Part shown: positions 1 through 8,868 of the stretch, one piece after another
How positions within the stretch are numbered: the first letter of the stretch is position 1
Layout: each line of letters begins with the position of its first letter
NCBI GenBank assembly: GCA_022791685.1
Contig: JAAVZO010000001.1
Location: forward strand, 124,001 to 188,000
Length of the DNA stretch: 64,000 nt
Direction: 5' to 3'
Origin: Clostridiales bacterium
Lineage (GTDB): Bacteria; Bacillota; Clostridia; Oscillospirales; CAG-272
Program-made: the position numbers and the translations under genes
The notes under the pieces: model-generated
The model's input: only the letters and a program-made list of their open reading frames with translations
The model's database searches: none
Told to the model about the DNA's origin: nothing

Positions 1-246
1 AGGCTTTTTGTATTTCAGCAGGATTTTGATAAGCTCTGTAAGTCCGCCTACATGGTCATTGTGCATATGGGTACAGAATACCGCGCGGATCTTGTGAAAA
101 TCCTTGCCCTTGCGGCAGAGAAGCGCTTCACATGGAGCGCCACAGTCTACAAGATATAGCGAATCGCCGGACTCATATAGCGTGGAAGAATTAAAACGGC
201 AGTATGTTGAGTCACCGTGACTTGTGCCAAGTGTTGTAATGTGCAT
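1..246 (-). CDS. MBL-fold metallo-hydrolase, N-terminal part (runs off the window start)
   Basis: The first 82 codons of a gene on the minus strand are visible, starting at the ATG at 246 (MHITTLGTSHGDS). The reading contains the metal-binding signature THMHNDHVGG, the HxHxDH motif of metallo-beta-lactamase-fold hydrolases, preceded by the usual early strand ending in D-C-G. Family knowledge: such proteins bind two metals and hydrolyse phosphodiesters, thioesters or lactones. The substrate cannot be told from the fragment. The rest of the gene lies outside the window. Confidence 0.85.
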   Translation of the reverse strand, partial: MHITTLGTSHGDSTYCRFNSSTLYESGDSLYLVDCGAPCEALLCRKGKDFHKIRAVFCTHMHNDHVGGLTELIKILLKYKKP

Positions 247-315
247 TTTATGTATCCCTTCGATATAAGCTTATTTTTATCGTATTATAGCATATTTTAA
301 AAATCATGTCAATAG

Positions 316-352
316 AAAAATCCCATGCAGCGATTTACTGCATGGGATTTTT
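316..352 (-). terminator. Rho-independent terminator after the 352-996 gene
   Basis: A perfect 15-bp stem (AAAAATCCCATGCAG and its complement) with a 7-base loop lies directly at the stop codon of the minus-strand gene 352-996 and carries T-rich ends on both strands. Confidence 0.8.
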
Positions 353-996
353 TAGTTATTAACTGCGCGTTCGGCGATTCCTGCAAGCGTAGTATATCTC
401 CAATAGGCGGCGTAATATTCCTTTCCGTCTATAGAAAGAATTGAATATTTAGACTGTGTAGTAATACCAGTCTTAGAATCGTAATTACTCGAAACATCCT
501 TTGCCAACACAGTATGTACCTCGCCGTTCTTCATATAAATTGTATACTCTATCGTCCCCGGACCGCCGTATACAGGCAGAATCTTTATAAAGCTCGGATG
601 GGGAAAGTATACCTTTATATCCCATATTTCAACCAACGCATGAATATATTCCCTATTGCTTCGCTTTATCTCGAAATCTTTATGTTCAGTAGCCCAGCAA
701 TTAACTGTGATTTTTTCTACATTTTCCTTCATAACATCAACATCCGTGGTGTCAAGAATAGCCAGAAGCGGATAACTGCCGGAACGATAGTATGCATACA
801 CGCAGGCTAATGGTATTGAGATTGCAATAAGCACTATCAATACTATCAGTATCACTTTTCTGATGATCTTCCAATGATTTTTAATTTCTTTAACCGTTAT
901 TTGACCATCGTGAAATCTGACACGAAATATATATTCTTCGTCCTTCTTTGTTTTCACCTGCGTACTCCATATCCCTTTCCGGTCTTCATTAAGCAT
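352..996 (-). CDS. Hypothetical single-pass membrane protein (214 aa)
   Basis: I do not recognise the family. The first 45 residues are polar and basic, then one strongly hydrophobic segment spans about residues 46-70 (rich in I, V and L, ending in AYY), and the remaining ~140 residues form a soluble domain with several aromatic strands. The likely topology is an inner-membrane anchored protein with an extracytoplasmic C-terminal domain. It is a single gene with its own terminator, downstream of and codirectional with the sigma-factor gene at 1157-2698. A role together with that sigma factor, for example as a cognate membrane regulator, is conjecture from position only. Confidence 0.65.
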   Translation of the reverse strand: MLNEDRKGIWSTQVKTKKDEEYIFRVRFHDGQITVKEIKNHWKIIRKVILIVLIVLIAISIPLACVYAYYRSGSYPLLAILDTTDVDVMKENVEKITVNCWATEHKDFEIKRSNREYIHALVEIWDIKVYFPHPSFIKILPVYGGPGTIEYTIYMKNGEVHTVLAKDVSSNYDSKTGITTQSKYSILSIDGKEYYAAYWRYTTLAGIAERAVNN

Positions 997-1116
997 AATA
1001 ACAATCCCCGCGTATCATATTTTAATATTCGGCATACTGTGTTGTTATTAACTGATTTAATTATATATTATTAAGTCAATCATGTCAATGAATAATTTGT
1101 GAATCTTAGTTGCAAA

Positions 1117-1154
1117 TATATAAAAATCCTCATATGACTGAGGATTTTTATATA
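1117..1154 (-). terminator. Terminator of the ECF sigma gene
   Basis: A 16-bp stem (TATATAAAAATCCTCA with its exact complement, 6-base loop) begins two bases beyond the sigma-factor stop codon. The T-rich flank follows in the minus direction. Confidence 0.75.
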
Positions 1155-1156
1155 TT

Positions 1157-2698
1157 TTACTTAAACTGCACCATAACATCGCACACGAGTCCCCTCTCCG
1201 GCTTCGAAATAAGCCCATTCGTTTGCCATATCTCGGCAAGTGGCGCCAACAGCTCGAAAAAGAACTGTCGGCTGAAACGCGCCGCGTCGTCGGCGAGGTG
1301 TCTCGGGAACAGCTTTGCATATCCGGCGATAAATCGCTCGGCAATGCGGCTGTATTCATCCATCAAAGGCGCAAAATGCCGCACGACCGACTCATCAAAT
1401 ATTGCCTTCTGCTCCTTTGTGAATGCCGGAACAGTCACGAACAATTCATCGCCGCGCCGCTCAATGTAGCCCTCCGATATAGCCGCAGCGGCATTGTCAT
1501 AGTCCGTCGTCCCGCCGCTCGTAAGTATATCCTCGCATACGTTGATATACGTATCGTACATCATCGGACGGATGGTCGTTCCGGCATAGGTATACACATA
1601 ATGCGCATAGCTTCCGCGGCTGCCTAAATTGTTGCAGGTACATTTTCCGACCCCGCTTCGCTTATGCTTTCCGGTCTCGACGCTTCCGACATAACGCCAG
1701 TTGTTGCCGTCATAACTCGGTTTTATCTCCGGATACGGCAGCTTGCAGTAACTCCGGCAGAGGCAGTCGAACGCCATCGCCGCATACAGATATATCAGCT
1801 CTTCACTGCTCTTTTCGGCGTGGTAAATGCCAATCATATTTGCATCGGCCTCGAGCCCGCGCAAAGCGGCATACATACGCTCGGCTATCGGCTCGACTGC
1901 TCCTGCTGCGTTTTCCTCACAGTAGATCCCATACTTATCCGACCAGATAACAAAATCGGTCTGATACTTGCCTCTCGCCGGTTTGATCATCGCCTCGCGC
2001 TTGATGAGATTGTCGAGTCTATCCTCAATATAATACGCCGGAACGCCGCAAAGCTTTGCGAGCTCCTCCACCGTATGGGCTTCGTCATAGCAGTGATAAA
2101 GTATATTCTGCGACAGTGCGTCGTTGATATAGCTTTCGGGCATAGGCACACCGGCGCTAAAGTTTCCGCTTCCGTAGATATCGAGTTTTAGCTTAACAGG
2201 CTTTAATGCAGTTTCTTCCATATTTTCGCACTCCTTTTTGAGCTTCTTGCGCGCCTCGGACAACCTCCATGTGACCGTCCCCTCGGGAATCCCGAGCCTC
2301 GCAGAAATCTCTTTAATCGAAAGTCCGTCATAATAGTGAAGCACAATTATATCCCGCCACGTCTTCGACAACATAGCTACCTCGGTTCGAAGTCGGTCGT
2401 ACACAGGCTCGCGGTCGTCCTCATCGGAGCTATCACAGGGCTCATCAAGCTCGATGGTATTGTACGAATATATCGCGTGCGCTTTTCCCATCGTGCGGCG
2501 GAAGCTTCGTGTGACATTGGCAGCGATACCCCATAGCCATGCCTCAAAGCAGCTCTCGTCACGCAGGCGAGCAAGCTCACGCACCGCAACGAAAAGTATC
2601 TCCTGAGAAAGCTCGTCAGCCTCCTCGCGGTTAAATGTACGCTTTATTGCATAGGCATACACACGCTCAACGTATGCTTCAAGAATATCAGGCTTCAT
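1157..2698 (-). CDS. ECF-type RNA polymerase sigma factor with long C-terminal extension (513 aa)
   Basis: Residues ~5-70 carry a sigma-70 region 2 (YAIKRTFNREEADELSQE, then FEAWLWGIAANVTRSFRR), and residues ~115-170 a region 4 helix-turn-helix (DIIVLHYYDGLSIKEISARLG, GTVTWRLSEARKKLK). This is the standard ECF layout, but the protein is far longer than the usual ~170-200 aa. The remaining ~340 residues include a winged-helix-like stretch (VEELAKLCGVPAYYIEDRLDNLIKREAM) and a domain with cysteines that I do not recognise. The ATG at 2698 is chosen because GGAAGG lies just upstream; an earlier in-frame ATG at 2782 lacks such a site and would precede the promoter. ECF proteins with C-terminal extensions often use them as built-in anti-sigma or sensor modules. 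No separate anti-sigma gene is adjacent. Confidence 0.85.
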   Translation of the reverse strand: MKPDILEAYVERVYAYAIKRTFNREEADELSQEILFVAVRELARLRDESCFEAWLWGIAANVTRSFRRTMGKAHAIYSYNTIELDEPCDSSDEDDREPVYDRLRTEVAMLSKTWRDIIVLHYYDGLSIKEISARLGIPEGTVTWRLSEARKKLKKECENMEETALKPVKLKLDIYGSGNFSAGVPMPESYINDALSQNILYHCYDEAHTVEELAKLCGVPAYYIEDRLDNLIKREAMIKPARGKYQTDFVIWSDKYGIYCEENAAGAVEPIAERMYAALRGLEADANMIGIYHAEKSSEELIYLYAAMAFDCLCRSYCKLPYPEIKPSYDGNNWRYVGSVETGKHKRSGVGKCTCNNLGSRGSYAHYVYTYAGTTIRPMMYDTYINVCEDILTSGGTTDYDNAAAAISEGYIERRGDELFVTVPAFTKEQKAIFDESVVRHFAPLMDEYSRIAERFIAGYAKLFPRHLADDAARFSRQFFFELLAPLAEIWQTNGLISKPERGLVCDVMVQFK

Positions 2699-2719
2699 AA
2701 ATTGAATTTCCTTCCGATG

Positions 2720-2748
2720 ATTACATATACCAGACTTCAACTTGTCAA
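2720..2748 (-). promoter_or_regulatory. Promoter of the ECF sigma gene
   Basis: On the minus strand TTGACA (2743-2748) and TGTAAT (2720-2725) are 17 bases apart, ending about 20 bases before the chosen ATG at 2698. This supports the shorter start of the sigma factor. Confidence 0.55.
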
Positions 2749-2862
2749 TACCTCCATTTTCCCGCCAATACTGCCGCAGCATGTGGAGACAATCTTGACA
2801 ATGTTATAACGTCATTTCACCTATAAAGTGCAGAAAATTTAATTTCATTGGGAAAATCCGAA

Positions 2863-4269
2863 TTATTTTTTCAATAATATTTCATCGAGCTTGATTATAT
2901 CACCCGCACCCATCACAATAAGCATATCACCGTCAGTCAGCGTCTTTCTGAGATATTCCGCTATTTCATCGAGCGACGGTAGATATACACCGTCTGCTGC
3001 TTTAGCAAGCTGCTCTGACGATACGCCGAATGTGTTGACTTCACGTGCAGCATAGATGTCGGCAAATATCGCATTCACTCCGTAGAACGAACCTGCAAAC
3101 TCATCGAACAGCGACGATGTACGCGAATATGTGTGCGGCTGGAATACTACCCACACACGATCATAACCGAGCGACTTCGCACCTGACAGTGTAGCTCTTA
3201 TCTCAGTTGGATGGTGCGCATAGTCGTCATACAGCGGTATGCTCGCTCCCGATTCAGTAGTGAAGCTGCCTTTCAGCTCCATTCTCCGTTTAGCGCCCGC
3301 ATATGACGCAAGCCCGCGCGATATCGCTTCGGGCGCTACACCGCAGATATCTGCCGCCGCAGCCGATGCAAGCGCATTCATTATATTATGTCGCCCGGTA
3401 ACTGCCAATTTGACATGGCAGAGCTTTGAGCCACGCTTGATTATATCAAACTCAGGGTGTCCGTGGTCATAACTTATATTATCAGCCGTAAAGTCAGCGT
3501 CAGATTCAAGCCCATAACTTACTATCGTTCCAGTATAACTTTCAATCGCTGTGCGCACATTAGCGTCGTCGATATTCACGACAGCATACCCGTCGGCAGC
3601 AATCGCAAGGTATTTTCTGAATGATTCGATTATCTGCTCGATTCCAGAAAAGTAATCGGTATGGTCGAGGTCGATGTTCAGCACAACTGCGATATTTGGA
3701 GTGAATGAAAGGAATGAATCCTGATATTCGCACGCCTCCATAATGAAATTGTCGCGTGAGCCGATACGGTAAGCTCCGCCTATAGACGAAAGCTCCGCGC
3801 CGAGAACTATCGTTGGGTCAAGCTCAGCTGCAAGGAAAACCTGTGCAACCATTGATGAAGCAGTACTCTTACCGTGCATACCGGCAACTCCGATACGATT
3901 TTTGCAGGCGCTCATAAGCCAGCCGAGGAAATCGGCACGGTAGATACAATATTTCTCTCCGCGTCTGTCGCATTCAAGCGCACGTGCAAGCTCCGGATTA
4001 TCAGGTTTTATCGCAGCTGTGTAGACGATGACATCGTAGTTTTCAATGTGGTCGGGTGAGAGGGTGTAGTTGATCTCGATCCCGCAGCTTTCGAGTGCGC
4101 GCGTAAGGTCGGACGGCGTGCGGTCGTATCCGCCAACATGGCAGCCGCGCTCCATCGCAATGTGAGCGAGCGACGACATACTTATGCCGCCAATACCGAT
4201 GAAATATACCGAACGGGACTTCTGCGAGAATATCTCGCTTATTTTTTCTATCGAATAGGATGTATACAT
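2863..4269 (-). CDS. murC: UDP-N-acetylmuramate--L-alanine ligase MurC (468 aa)
   Basis: MurC adds L-alanine to UDP-MurNAc in the cytoplasm, the first amino-acid step of peptidoglycan precursor synthesis, using ATP. The sequence shows the N-terminal UDP-binding Rossmann motif (FIGIGGISMSSLA), the P-loop region GMHGKS near residue 130 (in most MurC proteins GTHGKT, so two positions differ), NIDLDHTDYF in the central domain, and the C-terminal DDYAHHPTEIRATL motif typical of MurC. Length fits the family. The ATG at 4269 is preferred over 4287 because AAAGG lies nine bases upstream of it. The gene stands alone, away from other mur genes. Confidence 0.93.
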   Translation of the reverse strand: MYTSYSIEKISEIFSQKSRSVYFIGIGGISMSSLAHIAMERGCHVGGYDRTPSDLTRALESCGIEINYTLSPDHIENYDVIVYTAAIKPDNPELARALECDRRGEKYCIYRADFLGWLMSACKNRIGVAGMHGKSTASSMVAQVFLAAELDPTIVLGAELSSIGGAYRIGSRDNFIMEACEYQDSFLSFTPNIAVVLNIDLDHTDYFSGIEQIIESFRKYLAIAADGYAVVNIDDANVRTAIESYTGTIVSYGLESDADFTADNISYDHGHPEFDIIKRGSKLCHVKLAVTGRHNIMNALASAAAADICGVAPEAISRGLASYAGAKRRMELKGSFTTESGASIPLYDDYAHHPTEIRATLSGAKSLGYDRVWVVFQPHTYSRTSSLFDEFAGSFYGVNAIFADIYAAREVNTFGVSSEQLAKAADGVYLPSLDEIAEYLRKTLTDGDMLIVMGAGDIIKLDEILLKK

Positions 4270-4611
4270 ATTTTCATACCTTTCCATATATTACATTTTA
4301 AATCATACTATATTATACCATATATAAAGCAAAAATAAAATAGTCCGAAAGAAATTTTTCAAAATAAATATAGGATCATGATAACAAGATAAATGCAAAT
4401 ATTCGGTTTTTATTCACAGAATGTACAGATAATATCGAATAATGTACAGCAAAGGGCACTAATGACAGATACCGCCTCTTATTCATAAAAAAAGGGTCGG
4501 CTGTTAAAAAAAATCTTTCTTTAACGCCCAATAAATTTCATAAAATTCCCGCATTATTTTAATATTTCTGGTGTATAATATTGTCAGGTTTCAAAAACAA
4601 TACAGTCCAAT

Positions 4612-4620
4612 CTGGGAGGA
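4612..4620 (+). promoter_or_regulatory. Ribosome binding site of spoVG (with -10-like box upstream)
   Basis: GGGAGGA lies eight to nine bases before the ATG at 4629 and sets that start. A TATAAT at 4574-4579 is a plausible -10 element, but no good -35 box is seen at the right distance. Confidence 0.6.
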
Positions 4621-4628
4621 ATAAAAAA

Positions 4629-4940
4629 ATGAATATTACCGATATCAAAGTTAGAAAGCTCTTCGACGAAGGCCCTATGAAGGCTATTGTTTCTGTGACC
4701 TTTGACGGTCAGTTAGCTGTTCATGACATAAAGGTTATCAATGCAAGAGACAAGTTTTTCATCGTTATGCCGAGCCGTAAGAATCCCGACAATACTTACC
4801 GCGACATCGTTCACCCGATCAACGCGCAGTTCCGGGGTGTCCTTGAAGAAGCTGTGATCGCAGCCTACAACAAGGAGCTTGAGTTAGCAGAGGAAGCAGC
4901 TGAAACCGAAGCTTCCGAAGCAGAAACGGTTACCGAATAA
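4629..4940 (+). CDS. spoVG: SpoVG family regulator (103 aa)
   Basis: The protein begins MNITDIKVRKLFDEGPMKA and contains VMPSRKNPDNTYRDIVHPI, the conserved core of SpoVG. Members are small nucleic-acid binding proteins that affect septum formation during sporulation and global expression in Bacillota. The last ~20 residues are a run of E and A, a common variable tail. The gene is monocistronic: a leader with an ideal ribosome binding site precedes it and a strong terminator follows within ten bases. Presence of spoVG does not by itself prove sporulation, since non-sporulating Bacillota also carry it. Confidence 0.95.
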   Translation: MNITDIKVRKLFDEGPMKAIVSVTFDGQLAVHDIKVINARDKFFIVMPSRKNPDNTYRDIVHPINAQFRGVLEEAVIAAYNKELELAEEAAETEASEAETVTE

Positions 4941-4948
4941 GGACTCAC

Positions 4949-4983
4949 AAAACCGGGCAGTCATATGGCTGTCCGGTTTTTCT
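4949..4983 (+). terminator. spoVG terminator
   Basis: A 12-bp stem (AAAACCGGGCAG with CTGTCCGGTTTT, one mismatch) is followed by T residues, nine bases after the spoVG stop codon. Confidence 0.85.
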
Positions 4984-5004
4984 ATCGAAACGCATATTAA
5001 ATAA

Positions 5005-5030
5005 CAAAAGCCGGCAACTGCCGGCTTTTG
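5005..5030 (-). terminator. Terminator of the Gld-type ABC operon
   Basis: A perfect palindrome CAAAAGCCGGCA with a two-base centre lies ten bases beyond the stop of the minus-strand DUF4340 gene. It is bidirectional and also backs up the spoVG terminator. Confidence 0.85.
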
Positions 5031-5039
5031 TTACTATTT

Positions 5040-6656
5040 TTAGCTATGAGCTTCAGAATCAATGACTGTATTAGTCATGACCTTTTCTGCGTCGGTTATG
5101 ATCTTTGTGACCATATCGCGCAGTACATAGAATTCACCCTTGCCGTTGACTGTATAGTACGAGCGGCGTGTCGAATACGGATAGAACTTGTATTCGTGCT
5201 TTACTCCGGCACGTGTTTCGATCGTCAGAGTCATATAAAGATCCTTCGAATCGTCAAGTGCTTCTATCTGCTCTTCAGTAAGTCCAACATAATCCTGCAT
5301 ATATACAGAAAGCAATGTTTTATAGAACTGACGGAAATTCTTGACTTCAGGCTGGAATTTAGTATCACGCTCGGTGACAACCAGCTCCTGACCTTCTCCA
5401 ACAAGGTCAAATACGCGCTTAGCAGTATCGCTTTCAACTGTAATAGTCTCAACGTCGTTGATATTCATCATGAATATCGGCTGGTCGACCCACTTGATGA
5501 TATCCCAGTCAAGCCATGCGAGCGATGAGCCATCAACCTCGGTGATAAGATTGAACAGCAGCGAATACGCATAGTAATTACCGCTTTCATTCTTTTCGCT
5601 GAATACTATCATCTGCTGAATGCCCTGATACTCATACGACAATGTGTACGCAGGTTCAAGCAGTCCATATTCCTTCAATTCATCCTCGGTCGGGTCGTAT
5701 ACAAGAGTGCTCGTACCTTGAAAGCTTGTAAGCGCTTCGAGAGCTACAGAGTAGTTAGTAGAGTTTACAGTATAGTTTGCCGGTGCGAGCATTTTGTATG
5801 CACTCATTGCGGCTTCAGCTGCGCGCTCATCCTCATCAAGATAAGTGAGCAGTACCGAAACATCGTTACCCTTCATTATCGCGAAATTCTTGACAGTGAA
5901 GTAGTCGTTAGTCTGCATAGGCAGCGACAGCATAGGAGTTATCATAACTTCGAGCGGCTGGAGCAGAGTTTTGCTTAAAGTCGAATCGAGTACGTACACC
6001 GCATTTCTGTCCTTATAGCGGCAGTAATATCCGGCACCAGTCGGTATCATGTCGCCGATATATACTGTATGCGATTCACCGTCACGGGTTTTAAGCGTAT
6101 ACCATGCGGGATTATCCTTGTCAGCAAGTCCGAACTCGCTCATATCCTCAGCATTTTCAGTAACGCGCGTCATCGAAAGCGTGTATCCGGCAGAGGTCAC
6201 AAGAGACGAGAACAGCTCCTTATCGTACGGTGCTTCAGGATATCCGGTAATGTAGAAGGCTTCATCGCTGTAATCGTAGAATATTCCCCACTCGCCGAAG
6301 CTATTATGAATCTCAATAGATTCGATATTCGAGCGTTCTTTTTGACCAAACAGCATGATTCGGTCATTTACGCCGAGCACCTCGCCGTCGAGCAAAACTA
6401 CTTCTTCTTTTTTGGTCTCTTCAACATAGTTTACAATCGGAAGAACAACAAAGAAATATGCGCATATCGCTGCAATAACAATTATCGCCATGATTATTAT
6501 CGTGCGGCGCTGCTTTTTCATGCTGTTCTGCTTCTGACGCTTGGTCAGATTCTTTGACTCTGGTGGAGGAGCGGCAAAGAGCGTTGACTCGCTCTTTGCC
6601 TTTGCTTCCGCGGCTTCCTCCTCCGGAGTAGAATAATTCTTGTTTTCTTCGTTCAT
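5040..6656 (-). CDS. DUF4340 domain membrane protein (538 aa), last gene of ABC operon
   Basis: A ~50-residue charged cytoplasmic tail with QKQNSMKKQRR is followed by one membrane helix (about 52-75) and a large extracytoplasmic region. The pattern of repeated beta-rich units (for example FGLADKDNPAWYTLKTRDGESHTVYIGD) is typical of DUF4340 proteins, which accompany GldG-like proteins in ABC operons. The start overlaps the stop of the upstream GldG-like gene by four bases (ATGA), so translation is coupled. It probably works as an accessory subunit of the transporter encoded upstream. The substrate is unknown. Confidence 0.88.
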   Translation of the reverse strand: MNEENKNYSTPEEEAAEAKAKSESTLFAAPPPESKNLTKRQKQNSMKKQRRTIIIMAIIVIAAICAYFFVVLPIVNYVEETKKEEVVLLDGEVLGVNDRIMLFGQKERSNIESIEIHNSFGEWGIFYDYSDEAFYITGYPEAPYDKELFSSLVTSAGYTLSMTRVTENAEDMSEFGLADKDNPAWYTLKTRDGESHTVYIGDMIPTGAGYYCRYKDRNAVYVLDSTLSKTLLQPLEVMITPMLSLPMQTNDYFTVKNFAIMKGNDVSVLLTYLDEDERAAEAAMSAYKMLAPANYTVNSTNYSVALEALTSFQGTSTLVYDPTEDELKEYGLLEPAYTLSYEYQGIQQMIVFSEKNESGNYYAYSLLFNLITEVDGSSLAWLDWDIIKWVDQPIFMMNINDVETITVESDTAKRVFDLVGEGQELVVTERDTKFQPEVKNFRQFYKTLLSVYMQDYVGLTEEQIEALDDSKDLYMTLTIETRAGVKHEYKFYPYSTRRSYYTVNGKGEFYVLRDMVTKIITDAEKVMTNTVIDSEAHS

Positions 6657-8128
6657 GCGTGCTTTCTCCTAATCCATACCACAACTCCAGCGATAAGGAA
6701 GAGAGCCGGAATTACAGCAGTGAGGAATATCGTCCAGTTGGTAGCTTCCTGTGTCGTGATATCGAGCGATTCATCGTCGAATACCTTAAAGTCAAGGTCC
6801 ACCGGCACCTGAGTCTTACCCATCTGACGCATCATAGCATATACGATATCACTGTTGCCGTATGCCTTTCTTCCAAGATAATCGGTAGAAGTAAGGTACT
6901 GCGAGCCGCAAACAAACACATAGGAATAATGCGGTGTGTTGTCGATATATCTCATCTCACGAGAGAGTGCGATAAGCGGATACTGTCCCTCATCGACCTT
7001 GTTGCCATCTACATACTTTTCAGCGTTCTTTGATGTGTAGAGTACAGTCGATGTGGTACGTCCATTGCTGCCGTCCCAAAGGAGATTTATCGGGCGTGCA
7101 TAGCGAACGACAGTCTTAGGCGGAGTACCGAGCGATGTCATAGAGCTTACAAGAGAAGCACCGAGCGATTCCTCTACCGAGTACTCACCTACGAGCGAGT
7201 AATGCTCAACGTCAAGTGAACTCGACGGATCCTTCAGGACTGAATTATCAAATTCAATTCCCCATTCGTACAGGAACTCGTCAAGCTCTGGAAGCTCGCC
7301 TGTATCGGGGTCGATAAATACCATCAGATTTCCCCAGCCATCAAGGAAGTCGTCGATTTTTTCGATTTCAGACTTTCTTCCGGCGGTATCTTCAGAGATT
7401 CCCTCAAAGTCGTAGCGCGGGTTGTAGATCACGATCAAGCGTGCATCCTCTGATGGGTCTTCCTTTGATAAGTCGATGGGCTGTACGCTATAACCTGCAT
7501 TAGCAAGCAACTCGAGAAGTCCGAGCATTTCCATTGACGCAGACTCACCGTGTGTATATGTGTAATATGCAATTGGAGTTTCAGCCTGTGTGATCTGGAT
7601 CATGGCTGAAATAAGCTTGAGCTCACCGTTGAAAGCCCAGATCACATTACTTTCATTTTGCACAAACAGTGCATTCCATTTGAATACACGGAATTCTGTA
7701 CCGCTCTCTACAATGACATCTGTTGTACTTATCGAGGTCGCTGTAGTTGTTTTGTATTTCGTTATCGCAGTTGGATTCGAAATAATGTCGATGTACTCGT
7801 ATGTGATATTGTCATACGACGCTGCCATTTCCTTTACAAGCGAGAATATCATCTTCGTTGCAGTACTACTCTCAAGCTGGTCATATGGCTGACAGAAAAT
7901 AATATTTATCGGTGCATCAATATTATCAAGCATAGCTCGTCCGGCATCGGAAAGTCCGTAGACACCTTCCTTTGTCATATCGACGTACCAGTTGTACTTA
8001 TATACAAGCGATGAGAATATCGCATTGAATATTATAACTGCTGCAACTACAACTGCGGTGAGTATAATTGAAACTGCACCGTATTTGAATTTACGCATTA
8101 CTGCGGGATTTTTTGTATTTAATTTCAT
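6653..8128 (-). CDS. GldG-like ABC transporter auxiliary protein (491 aa)
   Basis: The protein has an N-terminal membrane helix (about residues 16-40) and a C-terminal one (about 465-486, ending in WIRRKHA), enclosing a long extracytoplasmic part. This contains the GldG/ABC_transp_aux pattern: an early VDMTKEGVYGLSDAGRAML segment, INIIFCQPYDQL, and a DFLDGWGNLMVFIDPDTGELPELDEFL stretch. In Bacteroidota GldG forms a complex with GldA and GldF required for gliding. In Bacillota the same gene set occurs without gliding and its cargo is not known. It is second to last in a four-gene operon. Confidence 0.88.
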   Translation of the reverse strand: MKLNTKNPAVMRKFKYGAVSIILTAVVVAAVIIFNAIFSSLVYKYNWYVDMTKEGVYGLSDAGRAMLDNIDAPINIIFCQPYDQLESSTATKMIFSLVKEMAASYDNITYEYIDIISNPTAITKYKTTTATSISTTDVIVESGTEFRVFKWNALFVQNESNVIWAFNGELKLISAMIQITQAETPIAYYTYTHGESASMEMLGLLELLANAGYSVQPIDLSKEDPSEDARLIVIYNPRYDFEGISEDTAGRKSEIEKIDDFLDGWGNLMVFIDPDTGELPELDEFLYEWGIEFDNSVLKDPSSSLDVEHYSLVGEYSVEESLGASLVSSMTSLGTPPKTVVRYARPINLLWDGSNGRTTSTVLYTSKNAEKYVDGNKVDEGQYPLIALSREMRYIDNTPHYSYVFVCGSQYLTSTDYLGRKAYGNSDIVYAMMRQMGKTQVPVDLDFKVFDDESLDITTQEATNWTIFLTAVIPALFLIAGVVVWIRRKHA

Positions 8129-8154
8129 TTTTAATTCCTCCGTTAAGCCTTACA

Positions 8155-8868
8155 TCACGACCAGCGGCGCTTTTCGTAAATGCGCACGGTGAGGAACATA
8201 AAGACAAAGCATATCGAGAAATAATACACCATAGTAGCGGGGTCAAGGATTCCGTAGCTGAAGTTTCCAAAACGGCTGTAGATAGATATCCAGTCGATAA
8301 CAGTTCTAACAACGTAGGAATCGATGTAGCTGTTGAGAAGTCCGACAAGCAGCAGGAAAATGAGAATACCCATAGTTCCGATCGCCGCCACCAGCTGGTT
8401 CTCAGTTAAGGATGAAACGAAAAGTCCAATTGCGATAAATGCCGAACCGATCAGCAGTATACCGATCGAGCTTGATATCAGCAATGCAGTGTTAGGCTCT
8501 TCGCAATATCTGTATAATGTAGCAAAATTGATGAGATTTCCGGCGATAAAGGTTCCGCCGAACATAGTGAATGCAGCGAGAAACTTTGCAAATACCATAC
8601 CCATTAAGCTTACCGGTGAAGTCAATAGCAGCTGCTCAGTGCGCATTTTGCGTTCTTCACTGAAGCTCTTCATCGTAAGCAGCGGAACAAGTATGATAAA
8701 TATAAACATTACAAACATGAAATATGTGCCAACGCTTGAGCCCTCTCCAGCCATAAGGGTAAAGAGCGAGAAAATGAAAGCATTGAGCGCTAAGAATACC
8801 GCGACGAATACATATCCTATCGGTGATGTAAAATAGGAGAGCATTTCGCGCTTATATATTGCGATCAT
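8155..8868 (-). CDS. ABC-2 type transporter permease, GldF-like (237 aa)
   Basis: This is a small polytopic membrane protein with about six hydrophobic segments, starting MIAIYKREMLSYFTSPIGYVF, which is the characteristic opening of GldF/NosY-type permeases. The segment ERKMRTEQLLLTSPVSLM near residue 70 is the usual cytoplasmic coupling loop of this family. Its start codon touches the stop codon of the ATPase gene (shared base at 8868), so the two are translationally coupled. It should form the membrane channel of the Gld-type transporter. Confidence 0.9.
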   Translation of the reverse strand: MIAIYKREMLSYFTSPIGYVFVAVFLALNAFIFSLFTLMAGEGSSVGTYFMFVMFIFIILVPLLTMKSFSEERKMRTEQLLLTSPVSLMGMVFAKFLAAFTMFGGTFIAGNLINFATLYRYCEEPNTALLISSSIGILLIGSAFIAIGLFVSSLTENQLVAAIGTMGILIFLLLVGLLNSYIDSYVVRTVIDWISIYSRFGNFSYGILDPATMVYYFSICFVFMFLTVRIYEKRRWS

